NCBI GenBank assembly: GCA_017540545.1
Contig: JAFYAV010000001.1
Span: forward strand, 310,001-374,000
DNA: 64,000 nucleotides
Source: Candidatus Saccharimonadota bacterium
Lineage (GTDB): Bacteria > Patescibacteriota > Saccharimonadia > Saccharimonadales > Saccharimonadaceae
Reading direction: 5' to 3'
Positions 51,373 to 60,602 of this stretch are shown piece by piece (position 1 is the stretch's first letter; each line of letters starts with the position of its first letter). The translations under genes were made by a program, and so were the position numbers. Under the pieces are notes generated by a model. The model ran no database searches. It was not told the DNA's origin and saw nothing but the letters and a program-made list of their open reading frames with translations.

Positions 51373-52029
51373 ATGATGACTAAAGAGCAGAGCATAGTCG
51401 ACTTCTATGCAAAAATACAGAAGCTAAACGACACCGTTCGTACCGGCTGGCTGGATTGGGGCGTGCGCCGCGAGAGGATAGAGAGCATTAGTGAACACAT
51501 ATTCGAAGTTGCCATGTTGGCGATTTTGATGAAGTCGCAATATCAATATGATGTCGATATCGCCAAGGTTGTTTATATGGCAGTTATACACGAACTCGGC
51601 GAAATTACGATTGGTGATTATATGCCATGCGAAATCGGTCAGTCAGACAAAGCGCACATAGAGCACGCCGCCGTTCATGAGCTACTTGGCGACCTGCTAG
51701 ATGCATCTGAGATAGAGGCAATCTTTCTGGAGTTTGACGAGGGTAAGACGCCAGAGGCAAGGCTGGCTTTTCAATGCGATAAACTTGCTTTTTGTATAAA
51801 ATGTAAGTGGTACGATGAGGAATCCTGTGTGGATATGCAACATCTAGAAAATAGTCGCGCTTTTCATGAACCGCAGCTCCAACAGCTATATAAGGATGGT
51901 ATGTCCTGGTCGGAAACGATTTTTGCGTACAACAAGCAGAAGTATGATTTTGATGATAATTTCCTCGCTATCCTAGATTACCTGTCCGCGCACCAGATAC
52001 ATGCTAAAATAGACCCAGTGCACCCGTAG
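51373..52029 (+). CDS. HD-family nucleotidase (YfbR-like)
   Basis: 218 residues; a second in-frame ATG is next to the first. HD-type motifs are seen as SEHIFEVAMLA, IHELGEIT and, later, the acidic DKLAF, similar to the HD_3/5'-deoxynucleotidase group. The exact nucleotide is not known. Its stop codon TAG (52027-52029) lies within the first ten bases of the tRNA-Arg(CCG) gene. Confidence 0.8.
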   Translation: MMTKEQSIVDFYAKIQKLNDTVRTGWLDWGVRRERIESISEHIFEVAMLAILMKSQYQYDVDIAKVVYMAVIHELGEITIGDYMPCEIGQSDKAHIEHAAVHELLGDLLDASEIEAIFLEFDEGKTPEARLAFQCDKLAFCIKCKWYDEESCVDMQHLENSRAFHEPQLQQLYKDGMSWSETIFAYNKQKYDFDDNFLAILDYLSAHQIHAKIDPVHP

Positions 52030-52094
52030 CTCAGTGGAAGAGCACTGGTTTCCGGTACCAGGTGTCGCAGGTTCAACTCCTGTCGGGTGTACCA
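52020..52094 (+). tRNA. tRNA-Arg (anticodon CCG), CCA encoded
   Basis: Acceptor GCACCCG/CGGGTGT (one G-U), D-stem GCTC/GAGC, anticodon stem CTGGT/ACCAG with loop TTCCGGT (anticodon CCG), T-arm with TTCAACT, A, CCA. Reads CGG. Overlaps the end of the HD gene by 10 bp. Confidence 0.9.
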
Positions 52095-52101
52095 GCGCAA
52101 G

Positions 52102-52124
52102 AGCAGGCCTAGAGCCTGCTTTTT
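52102..52124 (+). terminator. Terminator after tRNA-Arg(CCG)
   Basis: AGCAGGC pairs with GCCTGCT, followed by TTTT. Confidence 0.85.
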
Positions 52125-52140
52125 CGCTACCTACGCGCAT

Positions 52141-52164
52141 AAAAAAGCCCCGCCGAAGCGGGGC
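52141..52164 (-). terminator. Terminator of the small minus-strand gene
   Basis: GCCCCGC-TTCG-GCGGGGC followed on the minus strand by TTTTTT. A second GAGGC/GCCTC hairpin lies between it and the gene. Confidence 0.9.
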
Positions 52165-52205
52165 GAGAGGCTTGATGCCTCAATTAAATAAATGTGCTGT
52201 CGACT

Positions 52206-52436
52206 TCAAGCGCCGACGGGTTTCTGCTGCTGCGTGGGCTTTTTGCCGACGTTAGGGTTTGTAAGCCTCTCAAAGACGTGATCGGCAAGCGCCGACTCCT
52301 CGTTGGGTGCTTCGGCTGAGCTTCCTGCTGCGGCCCTTTCTGTCTGGCACCCTGCGTACTCCGCTGCAGCGGTCCAAGGTGTGTCGGTTCTTCTTTTACG
52401 CGCGACGGCTTCTGCTTTTGTATAATGATTTGCCAT
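52206..52436 (-). CDS. Small Ala/Arg-rich protein, unknown function
   Basis: 76 residues, rich in Ala, Arg, Glu and Gln (AEAVARKRRTD, PWTAAAEYAGC), with one Cys. No domain is recognised. A strong Shine-Dalgarno (AGGAGGTAGC) sits before the ATG, and a GTGCC/GGCAC hairpin lies in the leader. The promoter TTGACA-N18-TATAAT and two hairpins frame it like the 70-codon gene at 21413-21625. Base composition is G/C-rich. Confidence 0.6.
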   Translation of the reverse strand: MANHYTKAEAVARKRRTDTPWTAAAEYAGCQTERAAAGSSAEAPNEESALADHVFERLTNPNVGKKPTQQQKPVGA

Positions 52437-52503
52437 ATGCTACCTCCTTTTCGATGGCATGCCCGCTACAAAAACACTGTGCCAAGCTCGGCACAACATT
52501 ATA

Positions 52504-52533
52504 ATTATAGCATACAATACCTAATTTTGTCAA
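52504..52533 (-). promoter_or_regulatory. Consensus promoter of the 76-residue protein gene
   Basis: Minus-strand TTGACA (52528-52533), 18 bp, TATAAT (52504-52509). Confidence 0.8.
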
Positions 52534-52641
52534 TATCAGATGGCCGTAGATACGTCGAAAGAAAATCATGCCTGCCATAATTTCACCACCTCTCTTTCTA
52601 TTGTAATCATGACAGTCTGAACTGCAGGTATTATGATTATG

Positions 52642-52689
52642 CCATATTTAAAGGGTAATTGTCAAGATACGGGAAAGGCGTGATATAAT
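52642..52689. promoter_or_regulatory. Divergent promoters sharing their -35 region
   Basis: Plus strand for tRNA-Arg: TTGTCA (52659-52664), about 19 bp, TATAAT (52684-52689). Minus strand: TTGACA in the same bases (52660-52665), then CATAAT 18 bp on. The two -35 boxes overlap by five bases, so only one polymerase could occupy them at a time. Confidence 0.6.
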
Positions 52690-52699
52690 ACATTCTAGC

Positions 52700-52776
52700 G
52701 CACCCGTAGCTCAGTGGATTAGAGCACTTGTCTTCGGAACAAGGGGTCGTGGGTTCGAATCCCTCCGGGTGTACCA
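52700..52776 (+). tRNA. tRNA-Arg (anticodon TCG), CCA encoded
   Basis: Acceptor GCACCCG/CGGGTGT, D-arm GCTC/GAGC, anticodon stem CTTGT/ACAAG with loop CTTCGGA (anticodon TCG), T-arm GTGGG/CCCTC with TTCGAAT, then A and CCA. It reads CGA and possibly other CGN codons. Confidence 0.92.
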
Positions 52777-52784
52777 GCGAAAGG

Positions 52785-52807
52785 GCGGAGCATTAGCTCC
52801 GCTTTTT
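52785..52807 (+). terminator. Terminator after tRNA-Arg(TCG)
   Basis: GCGGAGC-ATTA-GCTCCGC followed by TTTTT. Confidence 0.9.
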
Positions 52808-52872
52808 CGCTGGTATCCGCAAGGCAACGAGAACCCGGGTTCGACCAGAATCGGCCAGTTTATTTTGGCAAA

Positions 52873-55800
52873 TTATTTTAAATCTTTATCCTTTGCATTA
52901 TGATAGCCGAAACCGTTGGCGCTACAATAATCTTTTATCTTCTTCAAATTACTTGAATTTGCTTTATACTCCAGCAAATACACCTTCAAATTCTTCGCTT
53001 TCACGGTAGCAAGATAATTCTTCAAATATTTAGTCTCACTCGAAGACTGCGTTTTGTATGTATTCGTCGTAAATACTTCCTCCTGGTTTACACCGTCGAA
53101 CAAATTCAAGTAGCTGTTATCTTTCATTGCCTTCGTTACAAAGATATCGCCACCATTTATTAACACTGGCTTGCCATAACTATGCACGGTCCTCAAAATC
53201 GTCTGAAGCCCCTTATATATGCCATCTCTCTTGTAGTGGAAATAGACGTCAGCATTATCAATAAAGTACCCATCTGCGCCCATTTTATTCAATTTCGGAG
53301 CTAACGTGCCAGTAATAAATTTCTGCCATTCCGTCTTACTGACATCTATCCACTTCTCTCCTGGCCATCCGTCATAATCGCTCAGGGCATATTTCTTATA
53401 AGTCTTCCAGTAGGTACGCCAATTTTCGATTGAGCCAATATTTAAATACGTATAGACTTTTATGCCTTTCGCATGTAGCTTATCGACGTCAGCTTTCGTA
53501 AATTCCTGAAAATCAATTACTACTAATTTATAGTTAAATAACTGTTTCAGCTTGCTGCTATTCCAGCCATCGTCATGGTCTATGCCCAAGAATACGCCAT
53601 AGCTAGATACAATCGACCGGTCAAAGTTCATTACCGTTATCTTTGCTGTCGCCGTCTTACCATTATGGCTTTTTGCCGTAATGGTTACTATGCCTGGGGC
53701 CCTACCTGTGACTTTGCCGCCACTTACCGTCGCAACATTGGCGTTGCTCGTGGTCCAAGTTATAGTTTTTGTCGTTGCATTGGACGGTGCAATGGTCGTC
53801 GTTAATGCCACTGAACTACCCTTTGTGATTGTTGCGCTAGTTTTATTTAGCTTGACGCTTGTTACATTGATGCTATTTACGGTAATTGTCGCCGTTGCAG
53901 TCTTGCCATTCGCTGTCTTTGCCGTAATCTTCGCCGTTCCGGCTTTCTTGCCCGTTACCTTACCACCGCTCACGGTTGCTACGGCCGTATTGCTTGAACT
54001 CCAGGTAATTGTTTTGATGGTCGTATTTGTTGGGGCTATCGTAGCAGTCAAAGTTACGGAGCCGCCCACTAATATCGATGCGCTTGTCTTGTTCAACTTC
54101 ACGCTTGTCGCATTAATATTTTTTACAGTAATTGTCGCTGTCGCAGTCTTGCCATTCGCTGTCTTTGCAGTAATCTTCGCCGTTCCGGCTTTCTTGCCCG
54201 TTACCTTACCACCGCTCACGGTCGCTACGGCCGTATTGCTTGAACTCCAGGTAATCGTCTTCGTAGTGGCATTACTTGGTCTAACTGTTGCAGTAAATGT
54301 CTTCGAGGAGCCAACATTAATTGATGCGCTAGTCGGACTAATCGTTACACCTGTCGTAGCGATAGTTTTAGCCGTCACTGTAACTGCGACGCTAGCTGAT
54401 TTGCCGTTGTGTGTTTTGGCCGTTATCGTCGCTTTCCCGGCTTTTACAGCCGTAATTGTACCGCCAGCCACTTTCGCGACGGCGGAATTGCTTGTTGACC
54501 AAGTAATCGTTTTAATCGTCGCATTGCTTGGCGATATTGTTGCCTTAAGCTTATATGTCGAACCCGCAACTAATGCGACCGTTTTCGTATTTACAGTAAT
54601 GCCCGTCGGCTGAATATTCTTCACTGTTACTGTAGATTTTGCTACTTTACCGTTATGTGTTTTAACAGAAATTGTAGCCGTACCAGCCTTTTTGCCCGTA
54701 ATCGTACCGTTGTTGACGGTCGCAATGCTCGTATTGCTAGAGCTCCAAGTAACCGACTTGTTATTTGCACTTTGCGGCAATACGGTTGCAATTAATTTTG
54801 TTGTAGTGCCGACATTTACCGATACCGAACTCTTATTTAGCGTTACTCCCGTCACCTCGACATAGCCCCGTTCGACCGTAATTATCGCCGTCGCAGCTTT
54901 GCCGTTATTTGATCGTGCTGTAATCTTTGCCGTGCCTACCGCACGACCCGTAACTTTACCGTTATCCACAACTGCAACGTTCGTATTGTTGCTAGACCAT
55001 GACAGTGTTTTGTTTGTTGCATTTGCTGGTGAAACCGTTGCAGTTAGCTTAAGTGTCGATCCGGCTTTCACTTTACCAGTGGTCTGGTTCAATTTCACTG
55101 AACTGACCGGTATTACTGGCGGGTTATTTTCCTTGACAGTCACAACCAATGAAGCAGTTTTTCCATTGTGTGTCTTTGCTGTAATTGTCGCCTTGCCAGG
55201 CTTTACGCCAGTTATTCTGCCGCCGCTACTTACTTTTGCTACGGAGGTATTACTCGATATCCAAGTAATAGTCTTGTTGGTAGAGTTTGATGGATGGATT
55301 GTAGCAACCACTGTTATGGTACTACCGACCGTTACGATTTGATCCCCGCGGTTTAGATAAACGCGCTCAGGATAAACGGTCTTATTGCCTGGCCTAGGCG
55401 CAGGCGTAGTTGGTGTAGTAGGGGTAGTTGGCGTAGTTGGGGTACTCGGGGTACTCGGAGTACTCGGATTATCCGGAGTATCCGGAGTATCGCCGCCGGT
55501 TGGATTACTATCGCCCACGACATTAATCGTACAAGTACTTGAATTTGAACTCTTTCCATTCACTTCCAATGTTACATTCGTCGTGCCAACGCCAACCGCC
55601 GTCACTATCCCGTCAGCTACTGTCGCTACATTTTCATCCATACTAGTCCACGTAAATACGTCATCTATATCGACTGGATGAACAAACGCCAATAGTTCCT
55701 TCTTTTCGCCTACCTCTAGGTTCAAAATCGATTCGCTTAGCTCGATCGTCTTTTCCTCTTGATTGACTCCGCTGTTGCCTCCATCGGTGGTCTCGGGAAT

Positions 55801-55968
55801 ATTGACCTCGCTGGTAGTCTCGGGGATATCATTTCCCGAATCGGTATCGGTTTTACCCCCATTTACCAATGCAAAAACTACACCTATAATCGCACCGCCG
55901 ATTAAAAATACTCCTAATAAACCGAGTACTAGAAATTTAATCGAACTGCTCTGATTCTGCTGATACAT
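52873..55968 (-). CDS. Membrane-anchored BIG2 Ig-like array with C-terminal GH114-type domain
   Basis: 1031 residues. N-terminal membrane helix (about 10-33), a Thr/Pro/Asp-rich linker, one Ig-like domain, a PTTPTTP linker, then about eight bacterial Ig-like type 2 repeats of about 80 residues each (cores such as TKTITWSSSNTAVATVSGGKVTGKKAGTAKITAKT). From about 790 is a TIM-barrel domain of the TM1410/GH114 group (LGIDHDDGW, VIDFQEFT, YTYLNIGSIENW, GADGYFIDNADVYFH), related to endo-alpha-1,4-polygalactosaminidase. It probably cuts a galactosamine-type polymer outside the cell. No sorting signal: it is anchored by its N-terminus. Confidence 0.88.
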   Translation of the reverse strand: MYQQNQSSSIKFLVLGLLGVFLIGGAIIGVVFALVNGGKTDTDSGNDIPETTSEVNIPETTDGGNSGVNQEEKTIELSESILNLEVGEKKELLAFVHPVDIDDVFTWTSMDENVATVADGIVTAVGVGTTNVTLEVNGKSSNSSTCTINVVGDSNPTGGDTPDTPDNPSTPSTPSTPTTPTTPTTPTTPAPRPGNKTVYPERVYLNRGDQIVTVGSTITVVATIHPSNSTNKTITWISSNTSVAKVSSGGRITGVKPGKATITAKTHNGKTASLVVTVKENNPPVIPVSSVKLNQTTGKVKAGSTLKLTATVSPANATNKTLSWSSNNTNVAVVDNGKVTGRAVGTAKITARSNNGKAATAIITVERGYVEVTGVTLNKSSVSVNVGTTTKLIATVLPQSANNKSVTWSSSNTSIATVNNGTITGKKAGTATISVKTHNGKVAKSTVTVKNIQPTGITVNTKTVALVAGSTYKLKATISPSNATIKTITWSTSNSAVAKVAGGTITAVKAGKATITAKTHNGKSASVAVTVTAKTIATTGVTISPTSASINVGSSKTFTATVRPSNATTKTITWSSSNTAVATVSGGKVTGKKAGTAKITAKTANGKTATATITVKNINATSVKLNKTSASILVGGSVTLTATIAPTNTTIKTITWSSSNTAVATVSGGKVTGKKAGTAKITAKTANGKTATATITVNSINVTSVKLNKTSATITKGSSVALTTTIAPSNATTKTITWTTSNANVATVSGGKVTGRAPGIVTITAKSHNGKTATAKITVMNFDRSIVSSYGVFLGIDHDDGWNSSKLKQLFNYKLVVIDFQEFTKADVDKLHAKGIKVYTYLNIGSIENWRTYWKTYKKYALSDYDGWPGEKWIDVSKTEWQKFITGTLAPKLNKMGADGYFIDNADVYFHYKRDGIYKGLQTILRTVHSYGKPVLINGGDIFVTKAMKDNSYLNLFDGVNQEEVFTTNTYKTQSSSETKYLKNYLATVKAKNLKVYLLEYKANSSNLKKIKDYCSANGFGYHNAKDKDLK
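53880..54280. repeat. Near-identical DNA repeats within the Ig-like array
   Basis: Copies around 53880-54010 and 54125-54250 are nearly identical for over 100 bp, indicating recent unequal recombination in the array. Confidence 0.75.
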
Positions 55969-56150
55969 TTTGTAATCTGTGCCCTCATTTAATCATCAGA
56001 AAACCAAAACAACTCAATCACAGTCCACTATTACCATAATAGCACAATCATTTTCGAACATAACAATATGTAGCACAAAAACATGCGTGCCATAATCGGT
56101 AAGATCAACTATTATGTTTTGCCGTTGAATTTTTCTTCAGTAGCTAGCAT

Positions 56151-59100
56151 TTAGCCATTCGCATCGCTTTTAAAGACAAGCTTTACTTTGTTGGTCATCA
56201 GATGGGCTTCGCCATGAACTATCGTAGTTTGTTCAAGATCTAGCGAGAGCGATTCTGCTGTTTTGTCATCTAATATGAGTTTAGTAGCCGCTTTATCTAT
56301 CTTGAACCCTTTTATTTTTACGCCTGACCTTAGCAAGTGCATAAACATTAGTCTTTTGGCAGGTTGTTTCTCTAAGTTCACAATTCCTTCAGGAGATTTT
56401 TTTAATTCAATCGTATATTCAGTAAGCGCTATGTTCCAATTCGCATAATCATTTCCTCCCGAAATGTTGCTGAGGTTATTTTTATCTTCTTCCGAGAAGT
56501 TATAGTCGGTCGTAGCATAAAAGTACGGATATGACTCGCCTCTTTCTTGCTGCTTTAGTATCGATCTGGAAATTATGTTCTGATAGTCATTCCAATCAGG
56601 GTTGCCCTCGAGGTTGACGTTTGACAATCTTTCAGCCGCTGAATAATCGATATGTTTGAGACTGCAATCTTTAAGATTTATGGCCGTCGTATTCTTTGGT
56701 AAAATCGCAGATTCTAATGGATTATTCGCAAAAGCTAAGTAGATTCCGCTCTGTTTCGTGAAGTTTGGTATTGATGTAAATTTGTTATTATTAAACGACG
56801 CGAAATATAGGCTGCCTAAATCCAGAAGTTCATCCGCGCTACTGATATTATTATTGTCTGCGGCGATGCTAGAGAGTTCAGTTAGTTTTTCGATTCCAGC
56901 CAGCGACGATATTTGATTATCATCGATTACCAAACTCTGTATTTTTTCGAGCTTATTTACGCCATCTAGGGACGCTAGCTTGTTTTTCGTTAGTACGAGC
57001 GAAATTATATTTTTTATATTTTCTGCACCATCAAATGACGAGATTTTATTGTTGTCCAATGTGAGCCACTTGACGTTGTCTAATCCCGATAATTCTGTGA
57101 AAGATTTTATGTCACAATCCGATAATGACAAGTTGTTAACCGCGCCAAGCGCTGAAAAATTCGAGAGATTTTTATTCCTAGAAAGATCTAGAGACTCTAT
57201 GCCCTTATTATTGAACCCAGATAAATCATTGAAACTATTTCCAGCTGCCGACACGGCGCTTGCTGTGATGTCATTTAGGATAGAGATATCTTCCAGGCCA
57301 GCATCATCTATAGTTAATCTCCAGACGGGCTTATCGAATTTCAGGCTCTTCAAATTCCTATTACCCGACACATCAAGATGGCCAAAAGACGTATTTGTTG
57401 TGGATAGACCGTCTAGGCTCTTGATGTCATTGTCGCGAACCTGAAGTGAAGATAGTTTTGTTAGTTTTCTGAGCGACTCCAGGCTTTTAAGCCCGATGTC
57501 ATCAGCGATTAGTGCATCCAAGTTAGTGAGATTTTCGTATCCGACGACTCCTTTATTGCCAGAGATATTTAAATGAGAATATTCATTTTTTGCAAACTTA
57601 TCATTGAGGCAGCTGACATCTGTAATTTTATTGTAACCTAGCTCAATCCAACTGAGTTTCTCTTCGCTGCACAAGGCCGAGACGTCCGTAATATTGTTTT
57701 TCGTAAGGTCGACACTGTATAGTTCTTTTAATTTTGACATCGGAGCTAAGTCTGAAATATTGTTTTCGGCCATATATAAAGAAGTGAGGTTCGGAAACGC
57801 CTCCGCGATGCCTCGAAGGTCATTATTATTCAAGCCACGAGAAGATAAGTCGAGGTAGGAAACTTTATTGCGTGCGTAGTCACTAATGTACTGCTCATTG
57901 TCTTTCTCAATGATATAAAAACTGAGTTTTTCGTTTATGATATCTTTTACTGTTTGGGACGCGATTGAGCTTATTTTTGTTGCATCATCGAGCGACGTAG
58001 AAACAATTCCAGAAAGTTGAGCCTCGATACCGTATTCATCGTAGGAAATATAATATACTCCATTTTTTGCGCCAGATCCGTCCCATCCTTCTCCGTACGA
58101 GTTAAGGACTAGGTAGGCTCCGTCATGAACCGGAGTTCCCTCTATCCGTTTGCCGTCCTCATTTACCTTGCCAAATTTCTCTTTAGGGTATGTGTCATCC
58201 CAACCAATAATGGATACCGCATGATTGATATAACAGCTACTCATTGATTTTTCGCAATAGCGAGGTATACCCCATCCCCAGGGCACCGTAGTGGAAGCAT
58301 AGAGCGACCCATTGGTCATAATGTGGGCTTTTACGAGATTGCGGAACTCCTCCAATTCTTCCTCTGTTCTATCGGTTGCAATACCATACTCTTTATATAC
58401 TGATGGAAAATCGACGGTTTTAGTAACATAGAGCGGCTCATTATTTTTTGCTAGTTTTAGATAATCGAGATCAATATTGCCGTTGTTGCGAGCCCCGTCT
58501 GTATTAATGTTTAAACCCGAGAACATATCTTCGGAGATGACGCCAATAGAAGAGGCTACATCGGCAAAACTCTGGAAGCTTCCACCGCCATGAAGATTGC
58601 GGGATCCATACATCAAACTAGAGCTTAGAAAATCAATCTGGAATTCGGAAGGATTATAGTCTATCCCGCGTAATTTCAAATGCGTCTCGAGCGCCGTACT
58701 CGATGCGAAGCTCCAGCAAATCCCGTAGTCGCCTTGGTCGCCGACTGTGATGTCGATAGTGTCGCGTAAATCAAATTTTTGCGGGAGTTCTGCGACAATG
58801 GTTCCGTCTGTACCGTCTTTGATGTTGTCTATTTTATCTTTTGGTACATCATTTTTACGAGGCACAACGTCCAGTTTTTCTTTTTCATCATCGGGCAGTT
58901 CGAGATATTTTTTGTATTCATCTGAATAGTGCTCTTCATCCTCTATTTCGGATTCTTCCCCTGACGCCTTATTATCGTCTGTAATGCCTAGTTTTTCTTT
59001 TTGTTCATCTGTCAAATCCTTGACGGTAACAGTTGATCGTTCGGATTCATGCTCCTGATTTACGTTCAATATGATAGCCGCAGTAATTCCAGTAACGGCA

Positions 59101-59192
59101 ATTGCGGAACAGATAATGATCGCAATGAGGCCTTTGTGGGGCTCTCTTGCTGCAGATTTAGGCTTGTCTAACAATTTTTTCCCATCATTCAT
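56151..59192 (-). CDS. Membrane-anchored papain-like (C1) protease with leucine-rich repeats
   Basis: 1013 residues. N-terminal membrane helix (about 21-43), an acidic linker, then a C1 peptidase domain: LPQKFDLRD, Gln153 and the catalytic Cys159 in GDYGICWSFASS, His in INHAVSIIGWDD and Asn in VLNSYGEGWDG. Residues about 430-880 form an internalin-like leucine-rich-repeat region (LTSLYMAENNISDLAPMSKLKEL). A small beta domain closes the C-terminus. The likely role is processing of host or own surface proteins, with the repeats choosing the target; this is inference. -10 TATAGT is 6 nt before the ATG. Confidence 0.88.
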   Translation of the reverse strand: MNDGKKLLDKPKSAAREPHKGLIAIIICSAIAVTGITAAIILNVNQEHESERSTVTVKDLTDEQKEKLGITDDNKASGEESEIEDEEHYSDEYKKYLELPDDEKEKLDVVPRKNDVPKDKIDNIKDGTDGTIVAELPQKFDLRDTIDITVGDQGDYGICWSFASSTALETHLKLRGIDYNPSEFQIDFLSSSLMYGSRNLHGGGSFQSFADVASSIGVISEDMFSGLNINTDGARNNGNIDLDYLKLAKNNEPLYVTKTVDFPSVYKEYGIATDRTEEELEEFRNLVKAHIMTNGSLYASTTVPWGWGIPRYCEKSMSSCYINHAVSIIGWDDTYPKEKFGKVNEDGKRIEGTPVHDGAYLVLNSYGEGWDGSGAKNGVYYISYDEYGIEAQLSGIVSTSLDDATKISSIASQTVKDIINEKLSFYIIEKDNEQYISDYARNKVSYLDLSSRGLNNNDLRGIAEAFPNLTSLYMAENNISDLAPMSKLKELYSVDLTKNNITDVSALCSEEKLSWIELGYNKITDVSCLNDKFAKNEYSHLNISGNKGVVGYENLTNLDALIADDIGLKSLESLRKLTKLSSLQVRDNDIKSLDGLSTTNTSFGHLDVSGNRNLKSLKFDKPVWRLTIDDAGLEDISILNDITASAVSAAGNSFNDLSGFNNKGIESLDLSRNKNLSNFSALGAVNNLSLSDCDIKSFTELSGLDNVKWLTLDNNKISSFDGAENIKNIISLVLTKNKLASLDGVNKLEKIQSLVIDDNQISSLAGIEKLTELSSIAADNNNISSADELLDLGSLYFASFNNNKFTSIPNFTKQSGIYLAFANNPLESAILPKNTTAINLKDCSLKHIDYSAAERLSNVNLEGNPDWNDYQNIISRSILKQQERGESYPYFYATTDYNFSEEDKNNLSNISGGNDYANWNIALTEYTIELKKSPEGIVNLEKQPAKRLMFMHLLRSGVKIKGFKIDKAATKLILDDKTAESLSLDLEQTTIVHGEAHLMTNKVKLVFKSDANG

Positions 59193-59198
59193 AAATAT

Positions 59199-59204
59199 AC
59201 TATA
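59199..59204 (-). promoter_or_regulatory. -10 element of the C1 protease gene, leaderless arrangement
   Basis: Minus-strand TATAGT 6 nt before the ATG at 59192. Confidence 0.55.
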
Positions 59205-59278
59205 GCAATTTCGCGCATTATATTGGTAAGAATCAGAAAAAAGCCACTAAGATATTGCTAGCCGTTATAGCTCGCTTA

Positions 59279-60502
59279 TTATCGCACGTGAAGACTTCTG
59301 ATTTCGAGCGGCGCCAAAATGAGCTTTTGGTATTGCTCTCCGCCGTAGTTCAGGCATACGTCCTGCGCCTCTCCTGAAACATTGGCTACTACGACCTCGT
59401 AGCTAGCCCTCGTTTGACGCGCGACCACGGCAATATCTTCAGAGTCGTAATCGCAACGGATAATTTTGCTACCAGCCGGATAGAGCTTGGCAAATCTTTT
59501 AAGCGCGTCATAGATAGGCGTTAAAATGAAATCATCCCCTTTTTCATTAAGAATTACTGGGCTCTTAACGTAGTTTCGACAATAACTTGGGCCGCCTTGC
59601 CAGTCGAGCAACATATTCCAATCTAGAAATGCGCAAGCGCCAGTATTTATGTCAGACATTAGCTCATAATAATAAGGGTTGGCAGCAGTAGCCCATTCCT
59701 TCGCATCGTAAGGAGAGAAACCGACACACATTTCAGAGCCAAGCATCATGATATCTGGATACTTTTGGCGGACCTGCCACATCTGATCAGGGTGCGTGCC
59801 GTCATACCAGTGATAGCATAGGCCGGCAATTTTTTGGTTATTCTCCGTTAGTAGTTGATCGGCTACTTCTACAAGATGCTTTTTATTGTGATCCCAGAGT
59901 AGTATTTGCGTATCCGTCCCCTCGAGTGCTGACGCAAGATATTTATATGCCAAGCGACGTTGGGCACGATAAGAATAAACACAAGATTCCCATTTCTGGA
60001 TAGCGCGAGGTTCATTTTGCGGAGTAATATAACGTATCCTGACACCATCTTCCTCGTAGGCATCGAGCCACTTGCGAATATAATTGGCGTAGGTCTTATA
60101 GCGCCACGGCTTCAAGTGCCCACCAAAACGCGTTCTATGAGTGGTCTTCAAAAAAGCCGGCGGCGACCATGGGCTTGCAATAATCTGTAAGTTCTGTTTC
60201 TCTAGAGCCATTTTTAGCATCGGAATGACATATTTGCGATCGTGTTCGATAGAGAAATCGCGAAGATTAAATCTGTTGGTATACTGATATGGCTTGAGGC
60301 AAAAATCATTGCTACCAATACTAAGGCGACACCAACGATAATCTAAGCCGTCCTTGCTATAGAAAGCATCAATGAGGTCTCGCTGCCGTTTTTGGTTCAA
60401 TTTTGAAAAATTATACGCAGTGGCTTCAGTAATAGCTCCACCTAGACCCTGCCAGGTACCAAGCTCAATGTCTTTGCGGATTATAACTTCTATGTTAGCC
60501 AT
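59279..60502 (-). CDS. Glycoside hydrolase family 30-like enzyme
   Basis: 407 residues, no signal peptide, so cytosolic. TIM barrel plus beta-domain of GH30 (glucosylceramidase or beta-1,6-glucanase group): GTWQGLGGAITEATAYNF near the start, acid/base Glu in ITPQNEP and nucleophile Glu in MLGSEMCVGF. It may act on imported beta-glucosides or glucosyl lipids; the substrate cannot be named. A -10-like TATAAA lies 6 nt before the ATG. Confidence 0.86.
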   Translation of the reverse strand: MANIEVIIRKDIELGTWQGLGGAITEATAYNFSKLNQKRQRDLIDAFYSKDGLDYRWCRLSIGSNDFCLKPYQYTNRFNLRDFSIEHDRKYVIPMLKMALEKQNLQIIASPWSPPAFLKTTHRTRFGGHLKPWRYKTYANYIRKWLDAYEEDGVRIRYITPQNEPRAIQKWESCVYSYRAQRRLAYKYLASALEGTDTQILLWDHNKKHLVEVADQLLTENNQKIAGLCYHWYDGTHPDQMWQVRQKYPDIMMLGSEMCVGFSPYDAKEWATAANPYYYELMSDINTGACAFLDWNMLLDWQGGPSYCRNYVKSPVILNEKGDDFILTPIYDALKRFAKLYPAGSKIIRCDYDSEDIAVVARQTRASYEVVVANVSGEAQDVCLNYGGEQYQKLILAPLEIRSLHVR

Positions 60503-60508
60503 CGTTTG

Positions 60509-60514
60509 TTTATA
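60509..60514 (-). promoter_or_regulatory. -10 element of the GH30 gene, leaderless arrangement
   Basis: Minus-strand TATAAA 6 nt before the ATG at 60502. Confidence 0.5.
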
Positions 60515-60589
60515 GATAAATCCATTTCCTGCTTTTAGGCTATTTTAGCACGCAGCATTCACGCCAAAACAATGCCATAGGCAAAATGC

Positions 60590-60595
60590 TATAAT
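60590..60595 (+). promoter_or_regulatory. -10 element, leaderless arrangement
   Basis: TATAAT 7 nt before the ATG at 60603. Confidence 0.7.
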
Positions 60596-60602
60596 CATTA
60601 TT

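Noticed and set aside
52396-52578. 60-codon minus-strand ORF with AGAGGTGG before its ATG
   Set aside because: It contains the promoter of the next small gene and overlaps that gene by 41 bp. It may be a leader peptide of the upstream minus-strand promoter, but support is too weak to call.
53681-54613. 310-codon ORF on the plus strand inside the Ig-like/GH114 gene
   Set aside because: Antisense to repeated Ig-like units, so its length comes from the repeats. Its product is an unnatural run of Val, Leu and Thr, and it has no start signals.
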